A stretch of 64,000 nt of DNA, taken from NCBI GenBank assembly GCA_934394565.1, contig CAKRQV010000006.1, positions 62,001-126,000 of the forward strand. Direction: 5' to 3'. Positions within the stretch are counted from its first letter, which is position 1, and each line of letters begins with the position of its first letter. Source of the DNA: an uncultured Lachnospiraceae bacterium (GTDB lineage: Bacteria; Bacillota; Clostridia; Lachnospirales; Lachnospiraceae). This document shows, piece after piece, positions 1 through 8,389 of this stretch. The position numbers were made by a program, and so were the translations under genes. The notes under the pieces were generated by a model. That model saw only the letters and a program-made list of their open reading frames with translations, was not told the origin of the DNA and did not search any database.

Positions 1-67
1 ACCAGCACAGGCTGCTGCCAAGAAGCAGCAACAGAAGTCCCGACATTCTTCGGACCGTTCTTTTCAT
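1..67 (-). CDS. Secreted or membrane protein, N-terminal fragment (cut by window edge)
   Basis: Only the first 22 codons lie in the window. They begin with an ATG whose bases overlap the TGA stop of the upstream sortase gene (ATGA overlap), a classic sign of translational coupling. The visible peptide begins MKRTVRRMSG and continues into a run of six leucines, which looks like the charged and hydrophobic parts of a signal peptide. Its place directly after a pilin and a sortase suggests another pilus subunit, a second sortase or a signal peptidase, but the product cannot be told from this fragment. Confidence 0.6.
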   Translation of the reverse strand, partial: MKRTVRRMSGLLLLLLGSSLCW

Positions 68-909
68 GCTTTATATCTTCCTTTTTTCCATGTCATCAGA
101 CACCACAGCAGGAATACCGCCACGCCGCCGCAGACCAGCGAATGCACATAAGCTTTCATCCACTGTGAACCGCTCCTTTTTTCTGTCACTTTCTGCAGTT
201 GATCCGCATCCTGGCAGCGAATACCCTGCACCAACAGGCGATGATCGTTTATGCCATACGGCGTACAGGTCAGAAGTGTGACCAGATCCCTGCCCTTTTG
301 GATCGCAAGAGCCTGCGTATCCTCCGGAACAACGATCCGGATATCTTCCACACGATACGTCAGCTGTTCTCCCAGTATATCCAGATAAAACAGATCTCCT
401 GTTGTCAATGCTTCCAGATCTGTAAAAAGCCTTGCTGTATGCAGACCGGTATGGCCAGTCAGAACGGCATGGGTGTTTTCCCCGCCGATCGGCAGCGACG
501 TTCCCTCCAGATGGCCGGCCCCCTTTTGCAGCACAGCTTCTGTACTTCCCATATATACCGGAAGCTTCAGCTGCAGGACAGGGATCTCCACAGATCCGAG
601 AATTTCTCTCCCAATTTCTTTTTGTACCTCTTCATACAGTCTCTGCTGATTTTTCTGCCCGGCTGTCCGAAAAGGATCCACCAGCACTGCTGTCTCCTGC
701 AAAAGCGCTGCATTATAACGCTGTGCACAGAATCTTGCCTCTGCCATGGCTGTTGTATGCAGCTTTTTTTCTCTTTTATATTCCGCTACCGCACTGAACG
801 CCCGGCTCTCCTGCCAGCTGCAGCTGACCCATGGATATAAAAGCAGAAAACAACCGACTACAATACAGCAGGCAGAGGAGATCTGTCTTTTGAGTTTTTT
901 TCTCATCAT
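64..909 (-). CDS. Class C (pilus-polymerising) sortase
   Basis: Transpeptidase that joins LPXTG pilin subunits into a covalent pilus at the outer membrane face. From the ATG at 909 the protein has 281 residues: an N-terminal membrane segment (about 10-30), the catalytic domain and a C-terminal membrane segment (about 255-273), the layout of class C sortases. The catalytic triad is visible as His153 in TGHTG, Cys215 in TLLTCTPYG and Arg224 in DHRLLVQG. The start at 909 (or 906) is chosen because the stop of the upstream pilin overlaps it as ATGA; a longer reading frame upstream would run into the pilin gene. The next gene downstream is again coupled by ATGA. Pairing with the LPXTG pilin just upstream fixes the role well. 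Confidence 0.93.
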   Translation of the reverse strand: MMRKKLKRQISSACCIVVGCFLLLYPWVSCSWQESRAFSAVAEYKREKKLHTTAMAEARFCAQRYNAALLQETAVLVDPFRTAGQKNQQRLYEEVQKEIGREILGSVEIPVLQLKLPVYMGSTEAVLQKGAGHLEGTSLPIGGENTHAVLTGHTGLHTARLFTDLEALTTGDLFYLDILGEQLTYRVEDIRIVVPEDTQALAIQKGRDLVTLLTCTPYGINDHRLLVQGIRCQDADQLQKVTEKRSGSQWMKAYVHSLVCGGVAVFLLWCLMTWKKGRYKA

Positions 910-2957
910 TCCATTCTGTGAAGTAACAGGCATCCACAACCTGCTGCCAGCACGCCAAGAATGGTGACCAGGTACAGGCCTCTGCCTCCGGTCTGGGGCA
1001 GTAAAAATCCCCGGGTATTGATAACTTCCAGCTGTACCATGGCATTTTCTGAAGACACATCCGCGGTCACCTTCGCATTATCGCAGATCATCTGCGCCGT
1101 CTGATCATCCACTGTGGCACTTGCACTGTGGATTTCTCCGACATACAGCGGTGTTTTTCCTGCTGTATCCACCGCAGCGGCAATGACTTCGCGGTCGGTT
1201 GCCCGGATTGCTATAGTAACCGGCTCTTTTAGCAGCTGGTAGCCATCTGCTGTCGCCACCTCGGTCAGCTCGTAGCTGTCACCTTCCAGCCCGCAGATCC
1301 ACAGTCTGCCGTCTGCCGCCGGTGTAAACAGCGTGGCTTCTGCCTCATTTTTTGTCTTCTGCCGCACATAATAGAGGCCGTCCTTCTGGGACTTTTCAGC
1401 CATCACATACCTTTCATCCGTGGCATTGTACAGACAGAACTGTACCTTACCTGCCAGCGTCTGACCGGTATCTGCAGGAGAAAACGTCTTTTGCAGATCC
1501 AGTCCGTAGGCATAGACGTAATTGCGATCCTCCAGCGTATTGCTGTATCCATGGGAGGTACGGCTCCAGGTCAGCCGGACGTCGTTCGGATTGCCCTCGT
1601 CACCAAGCACCATCGAACTGTCCGCGTCAAGTGTCGCTGTATAGTACACAACCAGATAAAGCCCGCCACAGCTGCCATACTCCGCTGTCAGTCCGTCGTC
1701 ACTGTCTCCGTTGATCCGCTGCAGTCCTTTTTCACTCAGCTCAACTGTCATCCTCGAACCACCCGCTGTATCATCCTGTTCTGGTATGTCTTCATACGCC
1801 ACCGTGTATAAATCCGACGATGTATCCCAGATCTCCACGGCGTTTTTTACCGCATTCTCTCCGGCATCCTCCGCATTTTTACAGAGAGCGATCTGTGCAT
1901 CCCGGTTATATGTAAGACCCTGACTCAGCTGATCCTCAAACATATACTGATTGATATAGGTGGCTTTTGACGTAATATTTGGCAGCCGGGAAACGATCGT
2001 ATATTCCAGCACATCACCGCCGGATGCCGTCGCAGTATCACCATAAGTATCCGTACCCGCCTGTCGCACACTCTTGTCCAGCGTCGGATTACCCGTCTGA
2101 TTTTTTGGATAACACACCATGTCGTAGAGCCACGCTGTTCCACCCGCAGATAGTTCATCCTGTGCCTCCTCTTTTGCGGCAGTATTCGTAAACGGAAGAG
2201 AAACAAACCACGGATCGACCGTATCGGTCACCATCTCCGGCACCTCCGTCTCCGCCACCAGATACAGGCCCTGTGTCAGGCCTTCAGCCTTTGTCACACC
2301 ATGGCTATCCGTCTTGGGCAGGGAAAAAGCTCCCTCTCTTTCCTCACCGTCTCCGTTATCGTTGCCCTTTCCGTAGGCATACAGGTAGTCCTCCAGCCGC
2401 TTTTTCGTTCCGGTCGTATCGTCCTGCAGATTCTGCTGCAATGCTTTGGAAAGCTGCGTCGCCGTATAATGCTGGACGTCCGCAGTATGACAGACATATT
2501 TCAGCCCGCGCTGTCCCATATCCACCGCATCTTTACTCTCCAGCCCCAGGATCTTTCTTAACTTCTCCGGGATTTCATAAACCAGCTGTACCTCACTTTG
2601 ATCTCCGGCAGTTTTGCTGTATACCTCCATATCTCCGACGCGCAGACCTGTAAACTGCACACCCTCCACGGCATACGCCGAAAGCACTTTTTCCACCGCA
2701 GCATCGGCCTGTCCTGTAGCTTTTATCTGTCCTTTCTGATACACCCCCGCCTCCTTGGCAGCAGTCAAATCATACTTGCAGATGGTCAGCGAACCCAATC
2801 GCCCCGGATCCGGCACAACAGCCTCGGCTACTGTCCCTACTTTTTCTGTACCATTCCCCTGTTCCTGCGCCGCATTTACCGAAAACGGCAGCAAACACCA
2901 CACCGCCGCCATTGCAAACGCAAAGGCAGCACACACCCTTCGTCCTTTTCCCTGCAT
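906..2957 (-). CDS. LPXTG-anchored pilin (fimbrial isopeptide-forming protein)
   Basis: A 683-residue cell-wall protein, probably the backbone subunit of a sortase-assembled pilus. A signal peptide covers about residues 1-29 (cut near VNAA). LPQTG stands at 653-657, followed by a hydrophobic stretch and a short basic tail. A candidate pilin motif, YPKN at 283-286, would supply Lys285 for cross-linking. The region after it (from about residue 315, DVLEYTIVSRLPN) resembles the D2-type fimbrial isopeptide domain, and a CnaB-like domain lies near 490-590. The ATG at 2957 is preceded by a purine-rich ribosome site, and a good promoter lies at 3047-3075. The gene heads an operon with the class C sortase. 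Whether it is backbone or tip subunit is inferred from the YPKN motif and could be wrong. Confidence 0.9.
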   Translation of the reverse strand: MQGKGRRVCAAFAFAMAAVWCLLPFSVNAAQEQGNGTEKVGTVAEAVVPDPGRLGSLTICKYDLTAAKEAGVYQKGQIKATGQADAAVEKVLSAYAVEGVQFTGLRVGDMEVYSKTAGDQSEVQLVYEIPEKLRKILGLESKDAVDMGQRGLKYVCHTADVQHYTATQLSKALQQNLQDDTTGTKKRLEDYLYAYGKGNDNGDGEEREGAFSLPKTDSHGVTKAEGLTQGLYLVAETEVPEMVTDTVDPWFVSLPFTNTAAKEEAQDELSAGGTAWLYDMVCYPKNQTGNPTLDKSVRQAGTDTYGDTATASGGDVLEYTIVSRLPNITSKATYINQYMFEDQLSQGLTYNRDAQIALCKNAEDAGENAVKNAVEIWDTSSDLYTVAYEDIPEQDDTAGGSRMTVELSEKGLQRINGDSDDGLTAEYGSCGGLYLVVYYTATLDADSSMVLGDEGNPNDVRLTWSRTSHGYSNTLEDRNYVYAYGLDLQKTFSPADTGQTLAGKVQFCLYNATDERYVMAEKSQKDGLYYVRQKTKNEAEATLFTPAADGRLWICGLEGDSYELTEVATADGYQLLKEPVTIAIRATDREVIAAAVDTAGKTPLYVGEIHSASATVDDQTAQMICDNAKVTADVSSENAMVQLEVINTRGFLLPQTGGRGLYLVTILGVLAAGCGCLLLHRME

Positions 2958-3046
2958 AGCTTCGTCTCCTTATCCTGTTTTCTGTTTTGGAAATAGATTT
3001 CAGAACTGAAATCGTTGGAATTGTCGTTCTATAAACGTCTAAATTC

Positions 3047-3075
3047 ATAGTATCATAAGTTTTGTGAGTTGTAAA
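3047..3075 (-). promoter_or_regulatory. Sigma-70-type promoter of the pilus operon
   Basis: Read on the minus strand, TTTACA (3070-3075) and TACTAT (3047-3052) are separated by 17 bases. Transcription would start near 3040, about 80 bases upstream of the pilin ATG at 2957. Found by eye against the consensus. Confidence 0.6.
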
Positions 3076-3189
3076 GCAAAAACACGAAAAAAATAGACAA
3101 AAGCAGACGATATATTCTGAACATCCTGTTCTTCTATATCCTCTGCTTCCTTTTCATTCTTTATTATATTCAGGAAATATCATTTCCCA

Positions 3190-3792
3190 TCAATAATAAT
3201 TTTCTTCAAACCACTCATAGCCGTCACTGACTGCCTGCTCTGTCCCGACAGCTTCACGCTGTTTCTCTTTTTCCTGATGTATACGCTCAAAATCTTTCGT
3301 TTCCTGCGCTGTGTCGTTTCCCTGCTGCTGATCTTCGGCAAATTTGGCGGCAAGTAAAATTTCCAGATTATGTATCCGAAAATATTCTTCCGGCTGCTGG
3401 TCTGCACTCTTTGCATCGCTTACAACTGGCTCCTGCTCATACAGCTTCAACAATACAGATACGCAATCCTCTCTCGAAAACAGTGCCGGATACACATTAA
3501 AATTCGTCATATGCATATCCAGAGCCGTCTTACTGCTGTCATATGCCTCAAACTGCATAAGAAATCCATTTTCCAGTATCGTCTCCACCAGAGACTCCGT
3601 ACTTAACCCCTCCAGCTCTTTCTCCGGTATCTGATACTGACCGATATCGGCTGCTCCCTCTGGCAGCTGGAAATCGTATGGTTTTACACGATCATCCCCC
3701 GAACCAATATATCCAAGCCCTAAGAAAAACAACAGCGCGAAGCCTATGATTCCCGCTATAATTGCAAATTTACAACGAATTTTACGTTTCAC
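3190..3792 (-). CDS. Membrane-anchored protein of unknown function
   Basis: A 200-residue protein that I do not recognise. It has a basic N-terminus followed by one membrane segment (about residues 10-28), then a soluble acidic region ending in a Glu/Gln/Lys-rich, probably helical tail (about 150-185) and a Tyr-rich C-terminus. The best start is a GTG at 3792; an AAGGAG lies upstream at a slightly long spacing of about 12 bases. It sits alone between the pilus operon and asnA, with gaps on both sides, so context does not suggest a role. An extracytoplasmic sensor or envelope protein is possible but not shown. Confidence 0.65.
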   Translation of the reverse strand: MKRKIRCKFAIIAGIIGFALLFFLGLGYIGSGDDRVKPYDFQLPEGAADIGQYQIPEKELEGLSTESLVETILENGFLMQFEAYDSSKTALDMHMTNFNVYPALFSREDCVSVLLKLYEQEPVVSDAKSADQQPEEYFRIHNLEILLAAKFAEDQQQGNDTAQETKDFERIHQEKEKQREAVGTEQAVSDGYEWFEENYY

Positions 3793-3908
3793 CTGTAATA
3801 CTCACTCCTTATCTGCATCTGCATAAAGTCATATGTAAAATATCCAAAAAGAGACTGAACACACCGTTCAGCCCCTTATTTCACGTCTATACTATTAAAT
3901 TTTCAAGC

Positions 3909-4919
3909 TTACAGCAGCTTAATCCCCGCAGCCTCCATCTCTTTCATCGTCTCTTCCGGCCACATCGAAGCCTGTACTTCACCGATATGGGCCTTTCTGA
4001 GATAAAACATACAGATACGGGACTGGCCGATGCCGCCGCCGACTGTGTAGGGCAGACGTTTTTCAAGGATGGCCTTCTGGAACGGCAGCTTTGCACGCTC
4101 CGGGCAGCCGGCCTTTTCCAGCTGTTCCTTTAAGCTGTCCTCGTCTACACGGATACCCATGGAAGACAGCTCCAGCGCGATATCCAGCACCGGATAATAT
4201 ACGATGATATCACCGTTTAACTTCCAGTCGTCATAGTCCGGCGCACGGCCGTCATGCTTTTCGCCGGAAGCCAGCTTGTCACCGATCTGCATGATAAATA
4301 CAGCACCTTTCAGCTTCGCTATACGGTACTCGCGCTCCTTGGGCGTACAGCCCGGATACATATCCTCCAGCTCCTGCGTCGTGATAAAGGAAATCTCTGT
4401 CGGCAGGATCTCCTCGATATAATCATACTGCAGGGACATATACGTCTCCGTAGCCTTCAGGGCTTTGTAGACATTGCGTACGACAGATTTTAAGTAATCG
4501 ACGGTACGCTCCTCCTTGGTGATGATCTTTTCCCAGTCCCACTGATCCACATAGATCGAATGGATATTGTCGGTCTCCTCATCACGGCGGATCGCATTCA
4601 TATCCGTATACAGTCCCTTACCATGTGCAAAACCGTATTTCTTTAACGCATAACGTTTCCATTTTGCCAGAGAATGTACGATCTCTGCCTCAGCACCGTC
4701 CTGCTCCTTAATATCAAAGCTGACCGGACGCTCCACCCCGTTCAGGTTGTCATTCAGTCCGGAATGCGGATCGACAAAAAGCGGCGCCGTCACGCGCAGA
4801 AGCTTCAGTCTCGTCGTCAGCGCCTGCTGAAAATAATCCTTTACCATCTTGATCGCCACCTGGGTATCGTACAGCTCCAGCGCCGGTCTATAGTTTTCCG
4901 GTAGTATCAGTTTACTCAT
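3909..4919 (-). CDS. asnA: Aspartate--ammonia ligase (asparagine synthetase A)
   Basis: Makes asparagine from aspartate, ammonia and ATP in the cytoplasm (AMP-forming). The protein from the ATG at 4919 has 336 residues, close to the usual length of about 330. It shows the family pattern from the N-terminal LPENYRPALEL onward: LRVTAPLFVDP, the GLNDNLNGVERPV block, DMNAIRRDEE, the VDQWDWEK block and the C-terminal GGGIGQSR motif of class II synthetase-like folds. A longer frame to 4982 exists, but family alignment and a purine-rich stretch just upstream favour 4919. A BlaI-type repressor gene ends 82 bases upstream on the same strand. Co-transcription is possible but a functional link is not known. 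Confidence 0.95.
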   Translation of the reverse strand: MSKLILPENYRPALELYDTQVAIKMVKDYFQQALTTRLKLLRVTAPLFVDPHSGLNDNLNGVERPVSFDIKEQDGAEAEIVHSLAKWKRYALKKYGFAHGKGLYTDMNAIRRDEETDNIHSIYVDQWDWEKIITKEERTVDYLKSVVRNVYKALKATETYMSLQYDYIEEILPTEISFITTQELEDMYPGCTPKEREYRIAKLKGAVFIMQIGDKLASGEKHDGRAPDYDDWKLNGDIIVYYPVLDIALELSSMGIRVDEDSLKEQLEKAGCPERAKLPFQKAILEKRLPYTVGGGIGQSRICMFYLRKAHIGEVQASMWPEETMKEMEAAGIKLL

Positions 4920-5000
4920 CTCTTCACCCTGCTCTTCCTTTACTTTATGTCTCAGTATAACAAGTCTTACTTTTTCAGGCAAGGCTTTTTCGATGCAGCA

Positions 5001-5321
5001 TTATGCCAGAACCCGCTCCACAAGCTTGCTGAACCGCTCTTTATCCTTCTGACAGAAATCCGTAAACAGCTCACCAAGCTGCTGCTCCACATACGCATCT
5101 GCAGTGTACAAAGCGATCACATAGCTGTTGCGGCCTCTGCGCTCCTTACGGATATACTGCTTCTGTTCAATCTTCATCAAAAAGGTGGCCAGTGTTGTTC
5201 TGGCATACACCTCACCCTTCTTGGTGTGCAGCTCTTTTCTAAGCTCTGTCTCAGCGATCTCACCGCCGTTACACCATACCACACGCATAATTTCCATTTC
5301 ACTGTTTGTCAAGCGCTCCAT
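5001..5321 (-). CDS. BlaI/MecI/CopY-family transcriptional repressor
   Basis: A 106-residue winged-helix repressor; family members bind TACA/TGTA dyads as dimers and are inactivated by a partner protease or by metal. The N-terminal MERLTNSEMEIMRVVW and the basic wing (RKERRGRNSYVI) are typical, and the C-terminal half supplies the dimerisation helix. The ATG at 5321 has a strong GAAGGAGAG site. No BlaR1/MecR1-type membrane protease follows, so the inducing signal is unknown. A TACATGTA dyad overlaps its own promoter (5352-5381), which suggests autoregulation. Downstream on the same strand is asnA. Confidence 0.88.
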   Translation of the reverse strand: MERLTNSEMEIMRVVWCNGGEIAETELRKELHTKKGEVYARTTLATFLMKIEQKQYIRKERRGRNSYVIALYTADAYVEQQLGELFTDFCQKDKERFSKLVERVLA

Positions 5322-5351
5322 TACTACTCTCCTTCACACTTTGATAGGTCT

Positions 5352-5381
5352 ATTATAATATGCCTGTTACATGTAGGACAA
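5352..5381 (-). promoter_or_regulatory. Promoter with BlaI-like dyad operator
   Basis: On the minus strand TTGTCC (5376-5381) and TATAAT (5352-5357) are separated by 18 bases. The palindrome TACATGTA (5368-5375) touches the -35 element. This matches the TACA/TGTA core bound by BlaI/MecI repressors, and the gene just downstream encodes one. Seen by eye; binding is inferred. Confidence 0.55.
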
Positions 5382-5476
5382 TACTTCTGTGAACTTATTT
5401 TTCTTCCAATATTTTCTTACACTGGATACATGGCATTTATCCGCCTCTGTTTCCCCTACCAAAGAAAGGAATGCCT

Positions 5477-5722
5477 ATGAAAACCTATGATTTTGGACAC
5501 GTCGAGATCCATCTCGACCGCCTTCTGGCAGAAAAAGGACTCAGCAAAAATAAACTGTCCCAACGTGCAGAAATGCAACGAACGCAAATCAATCATTTCT
5601 GCAACAATGATATTACCCGGCTCGATACGGCCGTACTGGCCCGTATCTGTGCCACACTTGACTGTACGATTGCAGACCTTCTGGAATACATACCTCCTGC
5701 AGAATCGGACAGCCCTCTTTAG
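5477..5722 (+). CDS. Small XRE-family HTH regulator
   Basis: An 81-residue Cro/CI-type DNA-binding protein that is almost all helix-turn-helix domain (about residues 8-70). Recognisable parts are LLAEKGLSKNKLSQRAEM, the recognition helix region RTQINHFCNND and the closing LDCTIADLLEY. The ATG at 5477 is chosen over 5471 because the AAAGGA at 5463-5469 gives a normal spacing only to 5477. It is transcribed divergently from the BlaI-type gene and stands alone. Its target is unknown. Confidence 0.85.
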   Translation: MKTYDFGHVEIHLDRLLAEKGLSKNKLSQRAEMQRTQINHFCNNDITRLDTAVLARICATLDCTIADLLEYIPPAESDSPL

Positions 5723-5844
5723 TATAATATTTTACAACGCTTTTCAGGTTCAGGGAAGCCCCTAAATGTCAACAAACGTCATTTTTCATCTGACGGGTCT
5801 GCCTTTGCAGCTCCGGACAGATAAAAGCAACCAGATTTCAACGC

Positions 5845-5880
5845 AAAAAAGACCGTCTGCTCTCTTCGATGGTCTGTTTT
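5845..5880. terminator. Weak bidirectional terminator
   Basis: A short stem (AGACC / GGTCT, 5850-5875) with A-rich sequence on the left and T-rich on the right. It lies between the ends of the XRE gene (plus) and the RsmF-type gene (minus) and could end both. The stem is only about 5 bp, so confidence is low. Confidence 0.35.
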
Positions 5881-5890
5881 TGCTGCCAGA

Positions 5891-7270
5891 TCAGTGCATC
5901 CGCCAGCCGGAAAGGAATTTATTTTTGAGCACGCCGTTGACCAGCTTGCCCCAGCCCAGCGGATACCCGTCAACACAGATCAGCTGCCAGCCTTTCTTAC
6001 GGATGGCCTCCGTCTCTTCGATCAGGATCGTCTCTCCTTTCAGATACCGGCGCACCCTTGCATCCGCAGCCGCAAGGTTGATCGTAGCCGCATAGTCTTC
6101 CTTTGTCAGCGCCATGGCCAGCGGCTGTGACGGTTCAAAACGGTCTTTCCGGATCTCTCCCAGCAAAAGTCCGTTCCGGACAAATTTCACCCCACGCACT
6201 TTCGGAAGCAATGTCGGAACAGCATAGACCATCCCTTTACGGATATCCAGCGTATAGCCCTGACGATCCCCTTTCACATCTGCAAAGAACTCTGTCAGTG
6301 CCTTTTCCTGCTGTTTATCCAGCCGCACTGTGTTCTGAAAGGCCGGCGAAGTTCCGCTCTCGCCCTTTTTTTCCAGCAAAGCCAGATAATGTCCCTCACC
6401 GTCCATATGCTGTGGCCAGATCCTTACGGTCTTTTTCAGCTCCGGATTGCCGTCGGCCCACTCAGGATGACCGCAGGCAAACCCGTCATACCATGGGGTG
6501 ATCTCCTGCAGGGTAAATTCCGGATACAATTCAAGAACTCTGGCGATCTGTTCCTCATTTTCCTGCGGGGAAAAGGTACAGGTGGAATACAAAAGTCTGC
6601 CGCCCGGCTTTAACATCTGCACTGCCGCATCCAGGATCGGCCGCTGCATTCCGGCACACAGCTTTGGCTTGTCCGGTGTCCAGGCCTCCATCACTGCCGG
6701 TTCCTTACGGAACATCCCCTCACCGGAGCAGGGCGCATCGACCAGGATCTTATCAAAGAACTCCGGGAATACCTCCGCCAGCCGCGCCGGATCTTCATTC
6801 GTCAGAAAAGCATTGGGAATCCCGGCCACCTCGATATTCTTTAACAGGGCTTTCATACGCGGTGCACTGATATCGTTGGCCACCAGAAGTCCCTGCCCTT
6901 TCAGCCTCGTCCCCAGCTCTGTCGCCTTGCCGCCCGGCGCCGCACACAGATCCAGCACACATTCCCCCGGATAAACGGGAAGTCTTGAAGCCGGTGTCAT
7001 GGCACTGGGTTCCTGCATATAGTACAGTCCGGCAAAGTAGTAAGGATGCTTTGTCGGCTGATCTTCGGGGTCATAGAAATAGCCGTTTTCCACCCAGGGA
7101 ATCCGTTTCAGAGAAAAGGGAGCCAGTCTTTCAAACTCCTCCGGCGAAATCTTGGCTGTATTCACCCGCAGTCCATACACCCGCTCCTTCTCATATCCGG
7201 CTGAAAAGTCTTCATACTCCTCTCCCAGCATACGCTTCATTCTCTCTGCAAATTCTTCTGGCAGCTGCAT
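5891..7270 (-). CDS. RsmF/NOP2-type rRNA m5C methyltransferase
   Basis: S-adenosylmethionine-dependent RNA (cytosine-5) methyltransferase of the RsmB/RsmF family, acting on ribosomal RNA. The 459-residue protein shows the AdoMet-binding loop DLCAAPGGKA (107-116), motif IV DAPCSGEGMF with Cys181, and motif VI STCTFSPQENE with the second catalytic cysteine Cys231. The region after about residue 330 fits the C-terminal RNA-binding part of RsmF-like proteins. The gene is monocistronic. The exact rRNA position modified cannot be told from sequence alone, so no gene symbol is given. Confidence 0.93.
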   Translation of the reverse strand: MQLPEEFAERMKRMLGEEYEDFSAGYEKERVYGLRVNTAKISPEEFERLAPFSLKRIPWVENGYFYDPEDQPTKHPYYFAGLYYMQEPSAMTPASRLPVYPGECVLDLCAAPGGKATELGTRLKGQGLLVANDISAPRMKALLKNIEVAGIPNAFLTNEDPARLAEVFPEFFDKILVDAPCSGEGMFRKEPAVMEAWTPDKPKLCAGMQRPILDAAVQMLKPGGRLLYSTCTFSPQENEEQIARVLELYPEFTLQEITPWYDGFACGHPEWADGNPELKKTVRIWPQHMDGEGHYLALLEKKGESGTSPAFQNTVRLDKQQEKALTEFFADVKGDRQGYTLDIRKGMVYAVPTLLPKVRGVKFVRNGLLLGEIRKDRFEPSQPLAMALTKEDYAATINLAAADARVRRYLKGETILIEETEAIRKKGWQLICVDGYPLGWGKLVNGVLKNKFLSGWRMH

Positions 7271-7377
7271 TCTCTTAACTTCCTCCTCTTGCGTTTTTTT
7301 CTTCTATATAATATAGTATCCTGCCCGCTCTGACAACTGTTCTGTGCACAGGCATTGAAATTGATCCGTTGCCCGCA

Positions 7378-7473
7378 AACCATAAGAAACACGCTTGGCG
7401 AGCTTCTCCTGGTTATCGCGGCACTCGCCAAGGTCTCGTGCAGGCACGGACTTTGGCTCGTTGCCCGCGTAAA
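7378..7473 (-). repeat. Dispersed 96-bp repeat, copy A
   Basis: Read on the minus strand this begins TTTACGCGGGCAACGAGCC, immediately after the U-tract of the terminator at 7471-7515. It ends at TTTCTTATGGTT. A second copy lies at 38797-38893 on the plus strand, where it also starts directly after a gene terminator. By hand alignment 83 of 96 positions match, without gaps. The substitutions are not biased to third codon positions, so coding is unlikely even though a short open frame crosses it. Confidence 0.75.
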
Positions 7474-7515
7474 AAAATAGCCACACGGTTCTCTCGCAGA
7501 GCCGACGGCTATTTT
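7471..7515 (-). terminator. Intrinsic terminator of the Ltp-repeat gene
   Basis: Arms AAAATAGCC (7474-7482) and GGCTATTTT (7507-7515), with a further inner stem of GGTTCT/AGAGCC, followed on the minus strand by a run of seven T. Its sequence is closely related to the hairpin that ends the holin-like gene at 10609-10648. Confidence 0.8.
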
Positions 7516-7527
7516 CGTTACAATATT

Positions 7528-8322
7528 TTATTCTAAATGATCTACCGCGTACTGGGCTTCATCTTTTGTGAATTTCTCGCCGTAGTCCGAGATCAGCTGA
7601 TCATAGATAGCTGAGGATGACATATCCATGTCCTGATAGCTTTTTGCCTTTTTCAGAGCGTTTTCTTTGTAATCTGCCTGCAGATTATCCACAGCGTACT
7701 GAGCCTCTTCTTCGGTAAACTGTTCGCCGTATTCGGATACCAGCTGGTCGTAGATTCCTTCTTTTGACAGGTACATGGTATCACTGTAATTTTCTGCTTT
7801 GACGAGTGCATTCGCTTTCCAGTCAATGTCCACATGCTCCATGGCGTAATCGGCGGCATCCTTATCAAATTTTTCACCATACTCCGATGTCAGCTGATCA
7901 TAAATGGCCTTTTTCGACATATTCATGACATTTCCGTAGGATTCGGCTTTTTTTACCGCAGACTTGTACTCTGTCGGCACATTTTCTTCCTCTGGCGCAG
8001 CTGTTGTTTTCTCTGCCGTATCAGCGACAGCAGAGCTTTCCGGTTTTGCAGCTTCACTTTCCTCTGCTGCCGACTTTTCCGTATCTGAAACGACTGCAGA
8101 CACCGGTACATCCGATGTTGCCACCGCAGTGTTTTCTGTCTGCTTACCCTTGTCCGAACCGCCGGAAGAAGCGATGACAATAACAACTACAATAATCAGC
8201 CAGAACCACCATTTTTTATAAACCGGCCTTTTGTTCTTTTCTCCGCAATGCGGACATACCTTTGCCCCTGCTGAAATCTCCTGTCCACACTGTTTACAGG
8301 GTATCATCTTTTGTTTTTTCAT
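7528..8322 (-). CDS. Zinc-ribbon, membrane-anchored Ltp-repeat protein
   Basis: A 264-residue protein with four parts. An N-terminal zinc ribbon has Cys9/Cys12 and Cys23/Cys26. One membrane segment spans about 38-52. A Ser/Ala/Glu-rich linker (55-118) is followed by three repeats of about 46 residues (119-165, 169-214, 219-263). Each repeat holds a KAxxY...MS...IYDQL...YGE.F...A.YA pattern, which matches the repeat of the phage-related host-cell-surface-exposed lipoprotein (Ltp) family. In this topology the zinc ribbon is cytoplasmic and the repeats lie outside. Ltp proteins of phages block superinfection, but chromosomal relatives with zinc ribbons are common and their role is unproven. It neighbours the HTH/kinase pair. 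Confidence 0.85.
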   Translation of the reverse strand: MKKQKMIPCKQCGQEISAGAKVCPHCGEKNKRPVYKKWWFWLIIVVVIVIASSGGSDKGKQTENTAVATSDVPVSAVVSDTEKSAAEESEAAKPESSAVADTAEKTTAAPEEENVPTEYKSAVKKAESYGNVMNMSKKAIYDQLTSEYGEKFDKDAADYAMEHVDIDWKANALVKAENYSDTMYLSKEGIYDQLVSEYGEQFTEEEAQYAVDNLQADYKENALKKAKSYQDMDMSSSAIYDQLISDYGEKFTKDEAQYAVDHLE

Positions 8323-8389
8323 TGATTTTCTCCTTCTCTTTTTTATTTTACAGAGCCGTAACCTCTGGCCTTCTGTATAGCTTTCCCTC

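Noticed and set aside
7304..7486. 60-codon frame through the dispersed repeat (contains AGNEPKSV)
   Set aside because: The second copy keeps part of the frame, but differences fall at all codon positions and the start lies in a terminator stem; non-coding repeat preferred.
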